The notes beneath the pieces are model-generated. The model saw only the letters and a list, made by a program, of their open reading frames with translations, had not been told where the DNA came from and did not search any database. From Deltaproteobacteria bacterium UBA5329 (GTDB taxonomy: Bacteria > Desulfobacterota > Syntrophorhabdia > Syntrophorhabdales > Syntrophorhabdaceae), in the NCBI GenBank assembly GCA_002408185.1, contig DHQV01000040.1, forward strand, positions 57,197-89,311: a DNA stretch of 32,115 bases. The letters are read 5' to 3'. This document shows positions 1 to 7,299 of the stretch, one piece after another. Made by a program: the position numbers and the translations under genes. How positions within the stretch are numbered: position 1 is the stretch's first letter; every line of letters begins with the position of its first letter.

Positions 1-200
1 ACGAGGACCGCTTTCGCCTTTTCATGTAACTCTTTCGCCTTTGGTTCCTTTGCGTAGAGTTTTTTCAAGGCCAGCCGCGCATTTTTATCAAGCTGCCCGA
101 CGCTCTCCGGCTTAGCCGGGCCCGGTAAAGAAAGGAATAGCGTTGCTGCAAAAACGGTGCATAAGATGAGGGAACTTCCCCGTCGCATATATCGTCTCAT
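1..200 (-). CDS. SYLF/YSC84-type lipid-binding protein, N-terminal part, cut by window edge
   Basis: Only the first 66 codons are in the window; the gene continues past base 1. The translation starts with a signal peptide (RRYMRRGSSLIL, then a hydrophobic stretch ending near GPAKP). It runs into LDKNARLALKKLYAKEPKAK followed by KAKAVLV, which matches the opening of the SYLF (YSC84) domain, where a Leu-Tyr-x-x-x-P-x-A helix precedes a VLVFP strand. SYLF proteins bind phosphoinositides in eukaryotes; bacterial exported forms are presumed periplasmic or outer-membrane lipid binders. The ATG at 198-200 is preceded by GAGGGAGG at good spacing. The gene begins 12 bases after the stop of the 213-725 gene, so the two probably form an operon. 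The family call rests on a short fragment. Confidence 0.7.
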   Translation of the reverse strand, partial: MRRYMRRGSSLILCTVFAATLFLSLPGPAKPESVGQLDKNARLALKKLYAKEPKAKELHEKAKAVL

Positions 201-212
201 TTTCATCCTCCC

Positions 213-725
213 TCATTTAGTCTCTGTATTCACCAGGGGAATTCTCCCGGCGAGTTCGTAAAGCAGCCCTATATAGATCTTGTTCTCGATCTGGTAATAG
301 CGGGCCACCTTCACCTCGGGCAGGACCTTGCTGAACCTGGGCAGGTAGGCCTGGCGAAGCTTCAATTGCAGGGATTCGATGGTCATCGACTCATTCAACA
401 ATTTTTTCGCCTTCTCGTTCGTCATAGTGTTATATGAAGCGGCATAATCCTTGATCAATTTCGCAAGGCGCGTGCGGAGCAAAAAGGTCTCATTTTGATA
501 TTTTTCATACAGGGGCCAGAACGCTTTTGCCTCGGAATCGGTAAGCTGCAAGTTTTCAGAAATAATGAATTTCTTGTCAGCCCTTATTTTCTCGACGAAG
601 ATCTTCATATTGTCGGATGGTTGTTCCTGGGCCGAAAGCGAAAGGCCGCTGCAAAGAAATACAACCGTAGCCATCAGGGTGACAAAAAGCATTGATCCAA
701 TGATTCTTTTTGCAAGACAATTCAT
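213..725 (-). CDS. Small exported helical protein of unknown function
   Basis: 170 residues from the ATG at 723-725, which has a strong AAGGAGGAGG Shine-Dalgarno. The frame is open further upstream, but that extension has no comparable ribosome site. Residues 1-33 form a signal peptide with a long hydrophobic core ending around SLSAQ. The mature part is charged and helical. Its motif LTDSEAKAFWPLYEKYQNE resembles periplasmic proteins of the Spy/CpxP-like or unnamed exported class in deltaproteobacteria, where a 'sensing' helix is followed by F-W-P-L-Y. There are no cysteines in the mature part and no catalytic motif. It is followed directly by the SYLF gene, which suggests a shared envelope role. 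The function is not known; the Spy-like comparison is only structural. Confidence 0.75.
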   Translation of the reverse strand: MNCLAKRIIGSMLFVTLMATVVFLCSGLSLSAQEQPSDNMKIFVEKIRADKKFIISENLQLTDSEAKAFWPLYEKYQNETFLLRTRLAKLIKDYAASYNTMTNEKAKKLLNESMTIESLQLKLRQAYLPRFSKVLPEVKVARYYQIENKIYIGLLYELAGRIPLVNTETK

Positions 726-1045
726 TGCATCCTCCTCCTTATTGGTTGCGATGAAGATAAGCAATTCCGTCCTCTTACCGGATGAGATAGCGCTGATATA
801 CAAGTATACACCATAACAAGGCCGAGTTTCCCGGCCGGCAAACCGATTATCGGTACCTCGTAAGGCATGAGAGCCTTAAAAGGACCGGGTCGCAAATCGA
901 CCCGCTCGTGATACGGACCGAAGTTCGGGCCTTAAGCAGGAGCGGGGCGGACGACCTCTATACCGTAGCCGTTTATCGGAGCATTGTGCATTTACGCATC
1001 ATGCGGTCCCATGGTTCCGGTTTATGCGGGCATTGCCATACATGA
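726..1045. other. Intergenic region without a gene
   Basis: No convincing coding sequence is seen in these 320 bases. The region holds the 5' leader of the 213-725 gene, including its Shine-Dalgarno next to the start, and the hairpin at 886-904. An open frame starting at 984 on the plus strand is the antisense shadow of the DUF3313 gene. Confidence 0.6.
886..904 (-). terminator. Possible weak terminator after the DUF3313 gene
   Basis: A perfect 7-bp inverted repeat (CGGGTCG / CGACCCG) with a 5-base loop. Read on the minus strand it is followed by GTCCTTTTAAGG, so a short T-rich stretch lies a few bases downstream. It is placed between the DUF3313 gene and the next minus-strand gene. The T-run is short and displaced, so termination may be inefficient or the hairpin may be incidental. 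Confidence 0.35.
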
Positions 1046-1717
1046 TCATTTCTGCTTTGCTGCAACCAGGAACTTTGTCAACCTGTCACCCCAGTATTTA
1101 AAGGCGTCGTTCACGGATCCCCACTTGGAGAACCTTTCGGTGAAACCGGCCGCCCTGTCATCAACGGCAAGAGCGATTATGTCATTCGTAGTTGAATCCA
1201 GGACCATCATCTCTGCGCCGGTCGAGCCGGACCCGCTCCACGACCCTGTCGCTCCCCTCTTTATTGTGCTTACTACGATCCCGACCGGAATTATTGACGT
1301 GATCCCGCTGACCACGGGCTTGCTGGATTTTACCTTTGTTATCGCGATCCTGATCCGGGCAACGTCGGGACCCGGCTCGACGACCACTTTGTACCCGGCC
1401 TTTTCTATGGCTTTGAGTATCTCAGCATTGAATGCATCCGCAAGTTCTTTCATTTCCAAGGGATCGATACCTTTGTATTCGGAATCATCCGCCATGAAGA
1501 AAATGACACTGTCGACCATGAATGCGGTATACTTACCGAAATCGATACCCGGCTTCAAATACCGTTCTTTCACGCCCCCTTCAGGCCCGGGCTGCAAAAA
1601 GCCGTAACTGTCTCCGAGAAATCCAGAATATTTCTTGTCAGCCGCGATGCTGACCGATACTGCAAAGATGAGTATCATAGCCATTGTGATCGATACACCC
1701 AAAATTCCCTTTTTCAT
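1046..1717 (-). CDS. DUF3313 family exported protein
   Basis: 223 residues with a clean signal peptide (MKKGILGVSITMAMILIF... ending at SIAA). The mature start KYSGFLGDSYGFLQPGPEGG, followed by KERYLKPGIDFGKY, fits the DUF3313 pattern of SGFL...L.PG...Y..P..DF..Y. In many members the protein is a lipoprotein; no lipobox cysteine is seen here, so it should be a soluble periplasmic form. A glycine- and serine-rich segment (SGITSIIPVG, GSWSGSGSTG) in the second half is also typical. GAGGAGAAAG precedes the ATG. A DosR-like box and a conserved leader lie upstream at 1750-1859, oriented toward this gene, so it is a likely member of the regulon proposed below. The molecular role is unknown. Confidence 0.8.
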   Translation of the reverse strand: MKKGILGVSITMAMILIFAVSVSIAADKKYSGFLGDSYGFLQPGPEGGVKERYLKPGIDFGKYTAFMVDSVIFFMADDSEYKGIDPLEMKELADAFNAEILKAIEKAGYKVVVEPGPDVARIRIAITKVKSSKPVVSGITSIIPVGIVVSTIKRGATGSWSGSGSTGAEMMVLDSTTNDIIALAVDDRAAGFTERFSKWGSVNDAFKYWGDRLTKFLVAAKQK

Positions 1718-1749
1718 CTTTCTCCTCTTTCTCTTATATTAGTCAGGTT

Positions 1750-1859
1750 AAAAGATACGCACGCCGTATTGCCGGACTCATTTTCGTCATTTGCCGTTTG
1801 TCCCTGAGAGAGAGTCTAATAAAGAGAAAATCTCCTGTCTATGGGACTTTGGTCTTATA
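1750..1859 (-). repeat. Copy A of a ~110-bp dispersed leader element
   Basis: Read on the minus strand, this begins with a DosR-like palindrome and continues through TATTAGACT, CAGGGACAAA, GGCAAATGACGAAAAT and GCGTATCTTTT. The same blocks in the same order occur at 31518-31632, and the first ~75 bases recur more loosely at 10285-10360. It lies between the divergent DUF3313 (minus) and histidine kinase (plus) genes. The conservation beyond the palindrome suggests a shared promoter plus leader, or a small mobile repeat carrying a promoter. Confidence 0.65.
1840..1859 (-). promoter_or_regulatory. DosR/FixJ-like operator box A
   Basis: TATGGGACTTTGGTCTTATA on the plus strand: outer TAT/ATA and inner GGAC/GTCT half-sites around a 4-base centre. 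It closely resembles the GGGACTTTAGTCCC motif of DosR/DevR (NarL/FixJ family) regulators. It is 122 bases upstream of the DUF3313 start, in the orientation shared with boxes B-D, and about 90 bases upstream of the kinase promoter on the other strand. Confidence 0.6.
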
Positions 1860-1948
1860 GGAACAGGGCTCACAACTTCGCATCGTTGTATACGGACAGG
1901 TGTACTACAAGATGAACCGGGGAATTTTCAGGAAAGATGAGCCTTCCC

Positions 1949-1977
1949 TTGAAACGCTTTATAACAAATAGTATTCT
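1949..1977 (+). promoter_or_regulatory. Sigma-70-type promoter for the histidine kinase operon
   Basis: TTGAAA at 1949-1954 and TATTCT at 1972-1977 are separated by exactly 17 bases. It lies about 90 bases before the kinase start codon in an AT-rich stretch that contrasts with the GC-rich surroundings. Judged by eye only. Confidence 0.5.
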
Positions 1978-2068
1978 AATTTTGCATATTAAGACATTCA
2001 GTTACCTGAAAATAAACCAGGGTTGGAGGAAATGTCCGGTCACTTTCTAAGGAATATTTGAACTTCTC

Positions 2069-4558
2069 ATGCAGACAGGGATCATTATACTGATCATTAT
2101 TCTCGCTTTGGCAATAGCGCTATGTGCCGGGCTGTCGATTCGCCTGAGGATACGGGCCAGTTCTCTCAAAAAGGACCTGGAGGTACATCTTCTTTTTGAG
2201 GAGATCCTCGAGAATTTGTCAAGGACATTCGTCAAGATCCTCCCGGAAAGAGTCGACGACGCTATCGATGAAGCGATAAGGATGACGTGTGACCGCCTGA
2301 ACCTTGATATTGGCGTCCTGTGGGAATGGACGGCCGATGAACCACGGTTCCTCACAATAACACATATTTACCGGCCCCTCGGGGGCCCGCCTGTGCCCCA
2401 GAGGATCGATGCCGATGTCTTCTTTCCATGGGCTATAAGTGAGTTAAAGGCGGGCAGGACTGTGGCAGTATCCACGGACAAGGTGCCCCCGGAAGCGGCA
2501 CGGGACCGGGAGACTTGGCAGTATTATGGCATCAAGACGGTACTGGCAATTCCGTTATCCACGGGAAATGAGTCTGTCGTTGGGGTCCTGACTTTCAGTT
2601 TGACCCGGGAAGACCGCCCATGGTCTGCAGATATCTTAAAAAGGCTTCAGCTTGTGGCGGAGATATTCGCCGGCGTCCTAGTTCGAAAGATCGCGAACGA
2701 GGCGCTTCGTGAAAGCGAGGAAAGGCTCAGCGTCGCGTCCGCTGCCGCGCGGGCCGGTTTGTGGATCCTGGACTTGAAAACCTGGATTTTTTGGGCGACA
2801 CCCGAGGTCCTCGATCTATTCGGCTTCCCCCACGACTCCCCCGTCAGCTTTGATAATTTTCTGTCGGTTGTATATCCCGAAGATCGCACACGCGTATCCG
2901 AAGAGGTGCTCAATTTAACCCTGTCGAACGACGATGTACAGATCGAGTACCGTATTATCCGTTCCGACGGCACCTTACGCTGGATCGCCGCCCGGGGACG
3001 CAGGCAACTCGGCCCGGACGGTGAAGCCATACGATTAATGGGCATATCTTTTGATATTACCGAGCGAAAAGAGGCTGAATCTGCTGCGGAAGAAATCCAA
3101 TCCACAATAACCGCGATCATCGAAAACACGGAAGACCTGATCTGGTCGGTGGACTGCGAACGATTCGGGCTTTTGACGTTCAATACCGCCCTCGCAGAGT
3201 ATTTCCGACGGGGGACCGGTCTGTGCATCACAAAGGGCATGAATCCCGACGATATGGTCGGAGGGGTTTTCACGCCGCTATTTGCCGCGAAATGGCGTTC
3301 ATTCTACGAACGGGCTCTTCGGGACGGACCCTACAGCGAGGAATACCCGGTAGGTGCCGGAGACAGGATACTTCTTCTCTCTTTCTCGCTTCTCAAGCGA
3401 GATGGAAAGGTTTTCGGTGTGTCCGTTTTTGGTAAGGATATCACTGAACGAAAGAATATGGCCGAAAAAATAGCGGCAGCCTCACGGGAATGGCAGGCCA
3501 CGTTCGACTCGATCCCCGATCTCGTCATGATCCTTGACCGGGAACACAGGGTTTTGCAGGCCAACGCGACGGTCAGTTCGTTCCTCGGTATTCCGCCTGA
3601 AATGGTAACCGGGCAATATTGCCACCTTCTGATGCATGGGAACGACTATCTATCTTACCCCGTTAAAATGATAAGCGAAACGAAAAAACATGAAGAAAAA
3701 ACTGTTTACGACGAGAAATGGAAAAAGTGGCTCCATGTTTCCGTCGACCCAATCCTCGATGAAAAGGGAGAGATCATACGCGTCATCCACACAGTCAAGG
3801 ATGTTACCGAACAAAAGAAGATCGAAGCCGAAGCCCTGGATTCGCGCAGGGAAATGCTCAGGATGGAGCGCGTCCTCCGCATGGGCGAATTGACGGCATC
3901 GCTCGCCCACGAACTCAATCAGCCCCTCACGTCGATCCTGAACAACGCACGGGCAGCTTTAAGGTTTATGGATTCGGGCGCATTGACCGAGGACGAACTC
4001 AGGGATATCCTGAACGATATAGCGAGTGATGATAAAAGGGCCGGGGACATCATCAGGAGTTTAAGGGCCATGGTCAAGCGTGAAGAGGCGGAAATGACGG
4101 TCATTTCGATCAATGATGTCGTACGGCAGGTTGTTTCCCTCTTTAACAGCGAGTCCATTATTCGGGGCATAAATGTGGAAACTTTCTTCAGTGCTGACCT
4201 GCCCAATGTAAAGGTCGACAGCGTCCAGATACAGCAGGTGCTTACCAATCTTCTCATAAATGCTGCAGAATCGATGGTTGGTGAGGACCGGGACAGGAAA
4301 ATATGGATACGGACCGATACGGGAGATGTCCACAGGGTCCATGTCTGCGTATGTGACACCGGTCCGGGCATCGACGAGAATGATATTGCGATGATATTCG
4401 ACCCTTTTTTCACAACCAAAGGCTCGGGCCTCGGAATGGGCCTTTCGTTAAGCCGCTCCATTATAGAGGCGCACGGGGGGCATATATGGGTTGAGAACAA
4501 TCCCGGCAAGGGAGCTGCATTTCACTTTGACCTCCCTGCAGTTGAAGGTGAGCTATGA
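2069..4558 (+). CDS. Membrane-anchored GAF/multi-PAS sensor histidine kinase
   Basis: 829 residues. A single N-terminal membrane segment (about residues 3-24) is followed by a GAF-like domain (about 35-215), three PAS/PAC modules (roughly 220-335, 345-470 and 475-600), a HisKA helix pair with phospho-acceptor His614 in SLAHELNQPLTS, and a C-terminal HATPase domain with N-box Asn727, D-box DTGPG at 763 and G-box GLGMGLSL. The kinase core is of the FixL/DctB type. No haem or flavin ligand could be assigned to the PAS domains, so the signal is unknown. The ATG at 2069 has only a distant AAGGA, but a TAA lies in frame at 2048, so no better start exists. The stop overlaps the next gene's ATG by four bases, showing translational coupling to its partner regulator. 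Confidence 0.92.
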   Translation: MQTGIIILIIILALAIALCAGLSIRLRIRASSLKKDLEVHLLFEEILENLSRTFVKILPERVDDAIDEAIRMTCDRLNLDIGVLWEWTADEPRFLTITHIYRPLGGPPVPQRIDADVFFPWAISELKAGRTVAVSTDKVPPEAARDRETWQYYGIKTVLAIPLSTGNESVVGVLTFSLTREDRPWSADILKRLQLVAEIFAGVLVRKIANEALRESEERLSVASAAARAGLWILDLKTWIFWATPEVLDLFGFPHDSPVSFDNFLSVVYPEDRTRVSEEVLNLTLSNDDVQIEYRIIRSDGTLRWIAARGRRQLGPDGEAIRLMGISFDITERKEAESAAEEIQSTITAIIENTEDLIWSVDCERFGLLTFNTALAEYFRRGTGLCITKGMNPDDMVGGVFTPLFAAKWRSFYERALRDGPYSEEYPVGAGDRILLLSFSLLKRDGKVFGVSVFGKDITERKNMAEKIAAASREWQATFDSIPDLVMILDREHRVLQANATVSSFLGIPPEMVTGQYCHLLMHGNDYLSYPVKMISETKKHEEKTVYDEKWKKWLHVSVDPILDEKGEIIRVIHTVKDVTEQKKIEAEALDSRREMLRMERVLRMGELTASLAHELNQPLTSILNNARAALRFMDSGALTEDELRDILNDIASDDKRAGDIIRSLRAMVKREEAEMTVISINDVVRQVVSLFNSESIIRGINVETFFSADLPNVKVDSVQIQQVLTNLLINAAESMVGEDRDRKIWIRTDTGDVHRVHVCVCDTGPGIDENDIAMIFDPFFTTKGSGLGMGLSLSRSIIEAHGGHIWVENNPGKGAAFHFDLPAVEGEL

Positions 4559-5178
4559 TCGAAGAGAAACCGGTTATTTTTGTTGTGGATGACGATGCAT
4601 CCGTTCGCAAGAGCCTCTCGCGGCTCCTCGCTTCCCACGGATTGACGGTCGAAACGTTCGATTCAGCCGAACAATTTCTTAAACGGGAGCCCTATGGCGG
4701 GACCGGGTGCATCATCCTGGATGTCAGGATGCCAGGACTGAGCGGAATAGCGCTGCAGGACGAACTTATCAGGACTGGTCACTATATGCCGATCATCTTT
4801 ATCACCGGTCACGGGGATATCCCCATGAGCGTTGAGGCGATGAAAAAAGGTGCGTCGGATTTTCTTACGAAACCATTTGAAGAAGCACAATTGATGAGCG
4901 CGGTGCAGGGGGCGCTCCAAAGGAGTGCGCAATACAGGTTAAAACGCACCGAGGCTGAAGAGTTGCAAAAGCACATCGACCGGCTAACTCCGAGAGAGAA
5001 GGAGATCCTCCCCTATATCATCGCTGGCATGTTGAACAAGCAGATCGCCTTCAAACTGGATATTGCCGAAAAGACCATCAAAGTCCATCGTGGGCATATC
5101 ATGGAGAAACTTGGCGTCGGTTCTGTTGCGGAACTCGTCCGTCTTGCCGATAAGGCAAATATCAAACCGTTCAGGTAA
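4555..5178 (+). CDS. FixJ-family response regulator (receiver + LuxR-type HTH)
   Basis: 207 residues. The receiver domain shows the acidic pair at VVDDD (11-13), phospho-acceptor Asp56 in CIILDVRMPG, Thr84 in FITGHGD and Lys106 in LTKPFEE. A short linker leads to a LuxR/FixJ helix-turn-helix (about 138-205: LTPREKEILPYIIAG, recognition helix around EKTIKVHRGHIMEKLG). It overlaps the kinase gene by ATGA, so it is its cognate partner. NarL/FixJ-family regulators bind short inverted repeats, and the DosR-like boxes at 1840, 5227, 10285 and 31613 are plausible targets; that link is inference. Ordinary length for the family and nothing missing. Confidence 0.93.
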   Translation: MIEEKPVIFVVDDDASVRKSLSRLLASHGLTVETFDSAEQFLKREPYGGTGCIILDVRMPGLSGIALQDELIRTGHYMPIIFITGHGDIPMSVEAMKKGASDFLTKPFEEAQLMSAVQGALQRSAQYRLKRTEAEELQKHIDRLTPREKEILPYIIAGMLNKQIAFKLDIAEKTIKVHRGHIMEKLGVGSVAELVRLADKANIKPFR

Positions 5179-5226
5179 AAAATACTTCACCCCGCACCTC
5201 CTTTGTATCCTTGCCGTTCCACACGC

Positions 5227-5246
5227 ATAAGACCAAGGTCCAATAG
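5227..5246 (+). promoter_or_regulatory. DosR/FixJ-like operator box B
   Basis: CATAAGACCAAGGTCCAATA, the same palindrome as boxes A, C and D and in the same orientation relative to the downstream gene. It is 65 bases upstream of the stand-alone receiver, with AT-rich sequence (CTGATATAAC, AGTATAGAAAA) in between that could hold the -10 region. Directly after the palindrome comes GACGG, shared with box C. Confidence 0.55.
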
Positions 5247-5311
5247 ACGGCGCCTTCCCCTCCGTTTATCCTGATATAACGAAAGTATAGAAAACTCGGG
5301 CAAAGGACCCA

Positions 5312-5698
5312 ATGGACAGAAAAAAGTGCATGGTCTACGTGATCGACGACGATGAGCCAATCAGAAAGGCCTTTGGCAGGCTTATGCGGTCTGCTGATCT
5401 TGATGTCGAGACCTTCTCTTCGCCTGATGAATTTTTATCTGTCGAGAGGCGTAAGGAAAATGTTTGCATTCTCTTGGATATCCGCATGCCCTGGTCAACG
5501 GGTTTTGCCTTCATGGAGAGCATGGCGGAAAAGAACATACATCTTCCCGTCATCATTGTCTCTGCAAGTGATGACGTGCATATCAGGGAACGCACAAAGG
5601 AATTGGGGGCCAAGGCTTTTTTTCGAAAACCTGTCGATGATCAGGCCCTGCTTGACGCTATCTGGTGGGCCGTTTCAGAGATCAGGGAAAGGGGATGA
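5312..5698 (+). CDS. Stand-alone receiver-domain protein (single-domain response regulator)
   Basis: 128 residues consisting of one receiver domain and no output domain. Acidic residues in VIDDDEP (11-14), phospho-acceptor Asp56 in CILLDIRMPW, Ser84 in IIVSASDD and Lys106 in FFRKPVDD are all present, so it should be phosphorylatable. The sequence resembles the receiver of the FixJ-type regulator just upstream, suggesting it arose by duplication of that receiver. It has its own putative operator (box B) in the 133-base gap after the regulator. Single-domain receivers beside a kinase usually act as a phosphate sink or as an intermediate in a relay; which applies here cannot be told. No good Shine-Dalgarno is seen directly before ATG 5312 (only AAAGGACCC). 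Confidence 0.85.
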   Translation: MDRKKCMVYVIDDDEPIRKAFGRLMRSADLDVETFSSPDEFLSVERRKENVCILLDIRMPWSTGFAFMESMAEKNIHLPVIIVSASDDVHIRERTKELGAKAFFRKPVDDQALLDAIWWAVSEIRERG

Positions 5699-5740
5699 TG
5701 GGAGTGTCGGATGAGAATACGGGAACGTAGGGAGGATTAC

Positions 5741-7197
5741 GTGAGGAAGCGGACATGCATCACCATGCTGGGTGTACTCGTAATTCTCGGCCTGGCCGTA
5801 TCAGGTTTCACGCAACCGCCTAAAATGAAGATGACGACGACTTTACCGGTGGGCATCGCCAGTCCGGACAAAGCAACGACCGAGAAAATCTACGACAACC
5901 TCGACTTCCAGCGTGCGGTGCAGGCATATCTCCTGGCATTGCCAGCCGTGAGCCAGTCCGCAAACCGGAATGAGATCCTCAAGCTGGGACCGGCGAATAC
6001 GACCGTCCCGATCTTCGAGGACCGGATGGACTCGAAGTCCATCTTCCTCACCGCCAACACCCAGACGCCCTACAGCTGGCTGTGGATCGACCTCAAGGGC
6101 GGTCCCGTTGTCCTCGAGTCCCCGCCCAAAGTTCTTGGCGTCATAGATGGCATGTGGTTCCGGTGGGTCGTCGATATCGGGCTTACGGGCCCTGACAAAG
6201 GCGCGGGCGGCAAATACCTTATCCTCCCCCCGGGCTATACGGGAGATGTCCCGAAAGGCTACATCGCCGTGAAATCCCCGACATTCAGCCTCTGGCCCCG
6301 TGGCGCAGTTTCGTCGTGCATGGCGATGTGAAACCGGGAGTGGACCTCGTGAAGAAGCATACTCGGGTCTATCGCCTCTCGGAAGCCGCAAACCCTCCGC
6401 CCATGAAATTCTTGAACGTATCCGTCAAGGATTTCTGCACCGTCGCACCCCCTGACCATACTTTCTGGGAGTTCCTCAACCAGGTGGTCCAGGAGGAGCC
6501 GAGCGAATCCCTAGATCCCGTTCGGTTGGGTTATTTTGCATCCATCGGTATCGAGAAAGGCAAACCGTTTGCGCCCGATGCCCGGATGAAGAAGGTCCTT
6601 GCCGAGGCCGCGGCAGTGGGTGATGCAACTGCGCGAGCGGTTACCTGCCGGATGCGCCAGAAAGAAGCCTTCTATTACGAGAATAGCGCTTGGCAATTGC
6701 CTTTTATAGGGGGCTACAAGTTTGAGTCACCACCCGGCGTTTTAAATCTCGACGGATGCATCATGTTCTATTTTGCCGCCACGTGGGTCACCCCGGCAAT
6801 GGAAGAAAAGATGGTTGTCGAGGGCTCGCAATACGCCTGGGCAATGGTGGATTCAAAAGGCGTCTCCCTTAACGGCAGCAAGACGGACAAACTGCATCTG
6901 CCGCCCAATATCCCTATCAAGAATTTCTGGTCGGTGATCGTATACGACAACCAGGCACGTTCGATGATCCAGACGGACCAGCAGTTCCCGAGCGTCAGCA
7001 GCCAGGACAAGGACTTCGTCATGAATAAGAACGGGTCCGTGGATGTCTACTTTGCACCGAAAAAACCGGCAGGGAAGGTCAACTGGATCCAGACCGTCCC
7101 CGGCAAGGGTTGGAACGTTATCCTGCGTCTTTACAGCCCGCTGGAACCCTGGTTCAACAAGACCTGGCGGCCGGGGGAAATTGAAGAAGTGAAATAG
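5741..7197 (+). pseudogene. DUF1254/DUF1214 exported protein, one frameshift
   Basis: The N-terminal part (to about base 6298) is a DUF1254 domain behind a signal peptide, and the rest in the -1 frame is the remaining DUF1254 plus DUF1214 domain (motifs AVGDATARAV, SQYAWAMVDSKG, LPPNIPIKNFWSVIVYD, TDQQFPSVSSQDK, NWIQTVPGKGW, EPWFNKTWRPGEIE). The frame changes at the C-run 6296-6299: one extra C would restore a continuous reading through WRSFVVHGDVKPGVDLVKKH. Without repair the first frame stops at 6331. The GTG at 5741 is chosen over the ATG at 5711 because GGGAGG lies seven bases before it. These proteins are periplasmic and of unknown function; some are loosely linked to polysaccharide or phosphate stress. 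A sequencing error in a homopolymer is as likely as real damage. Confidence 0.75.
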
Positions 7198-7250
7198 GCG
7201 GCATCACGGCTTTTATGGGCTGGTCGAAGGTCGATGCGAAACAATTGATG

Positions 7251-7256
7251 TATAAT
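7251..7256 (+). promoter_or_regulatory. Possible -10 element before the first MGH1 gene
   Basis: A perfect TATAAT 44 bases before the start codon, in an AT-rich patch. No convincing -35 hexamer is seen at 16-18 bases upstream, so the promoter would need an activator or may be chance. Confidence 0.3.
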
Positions 7257-7299
7257 CTAAATAGAAGGCGAGTGTTTTACGTCCAGGGGGTAACCGGAG

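Noticed and set aside
984..1607. Plus-strand open frame opposite the DUF3313 gene
   Set aside because: The minus-strand protein has a signal peptide, Shine-Dalgarno and family motifs; the plus-strand frame has none.
1750..1860. c-di-GMP (GEMM) or other known riboswitch in the repeated leader
   Set aside because: A superficial AGGG-CAAA resemblance was compared with GEMM, but the tetraloop/receptor parts and paired elements are not present.
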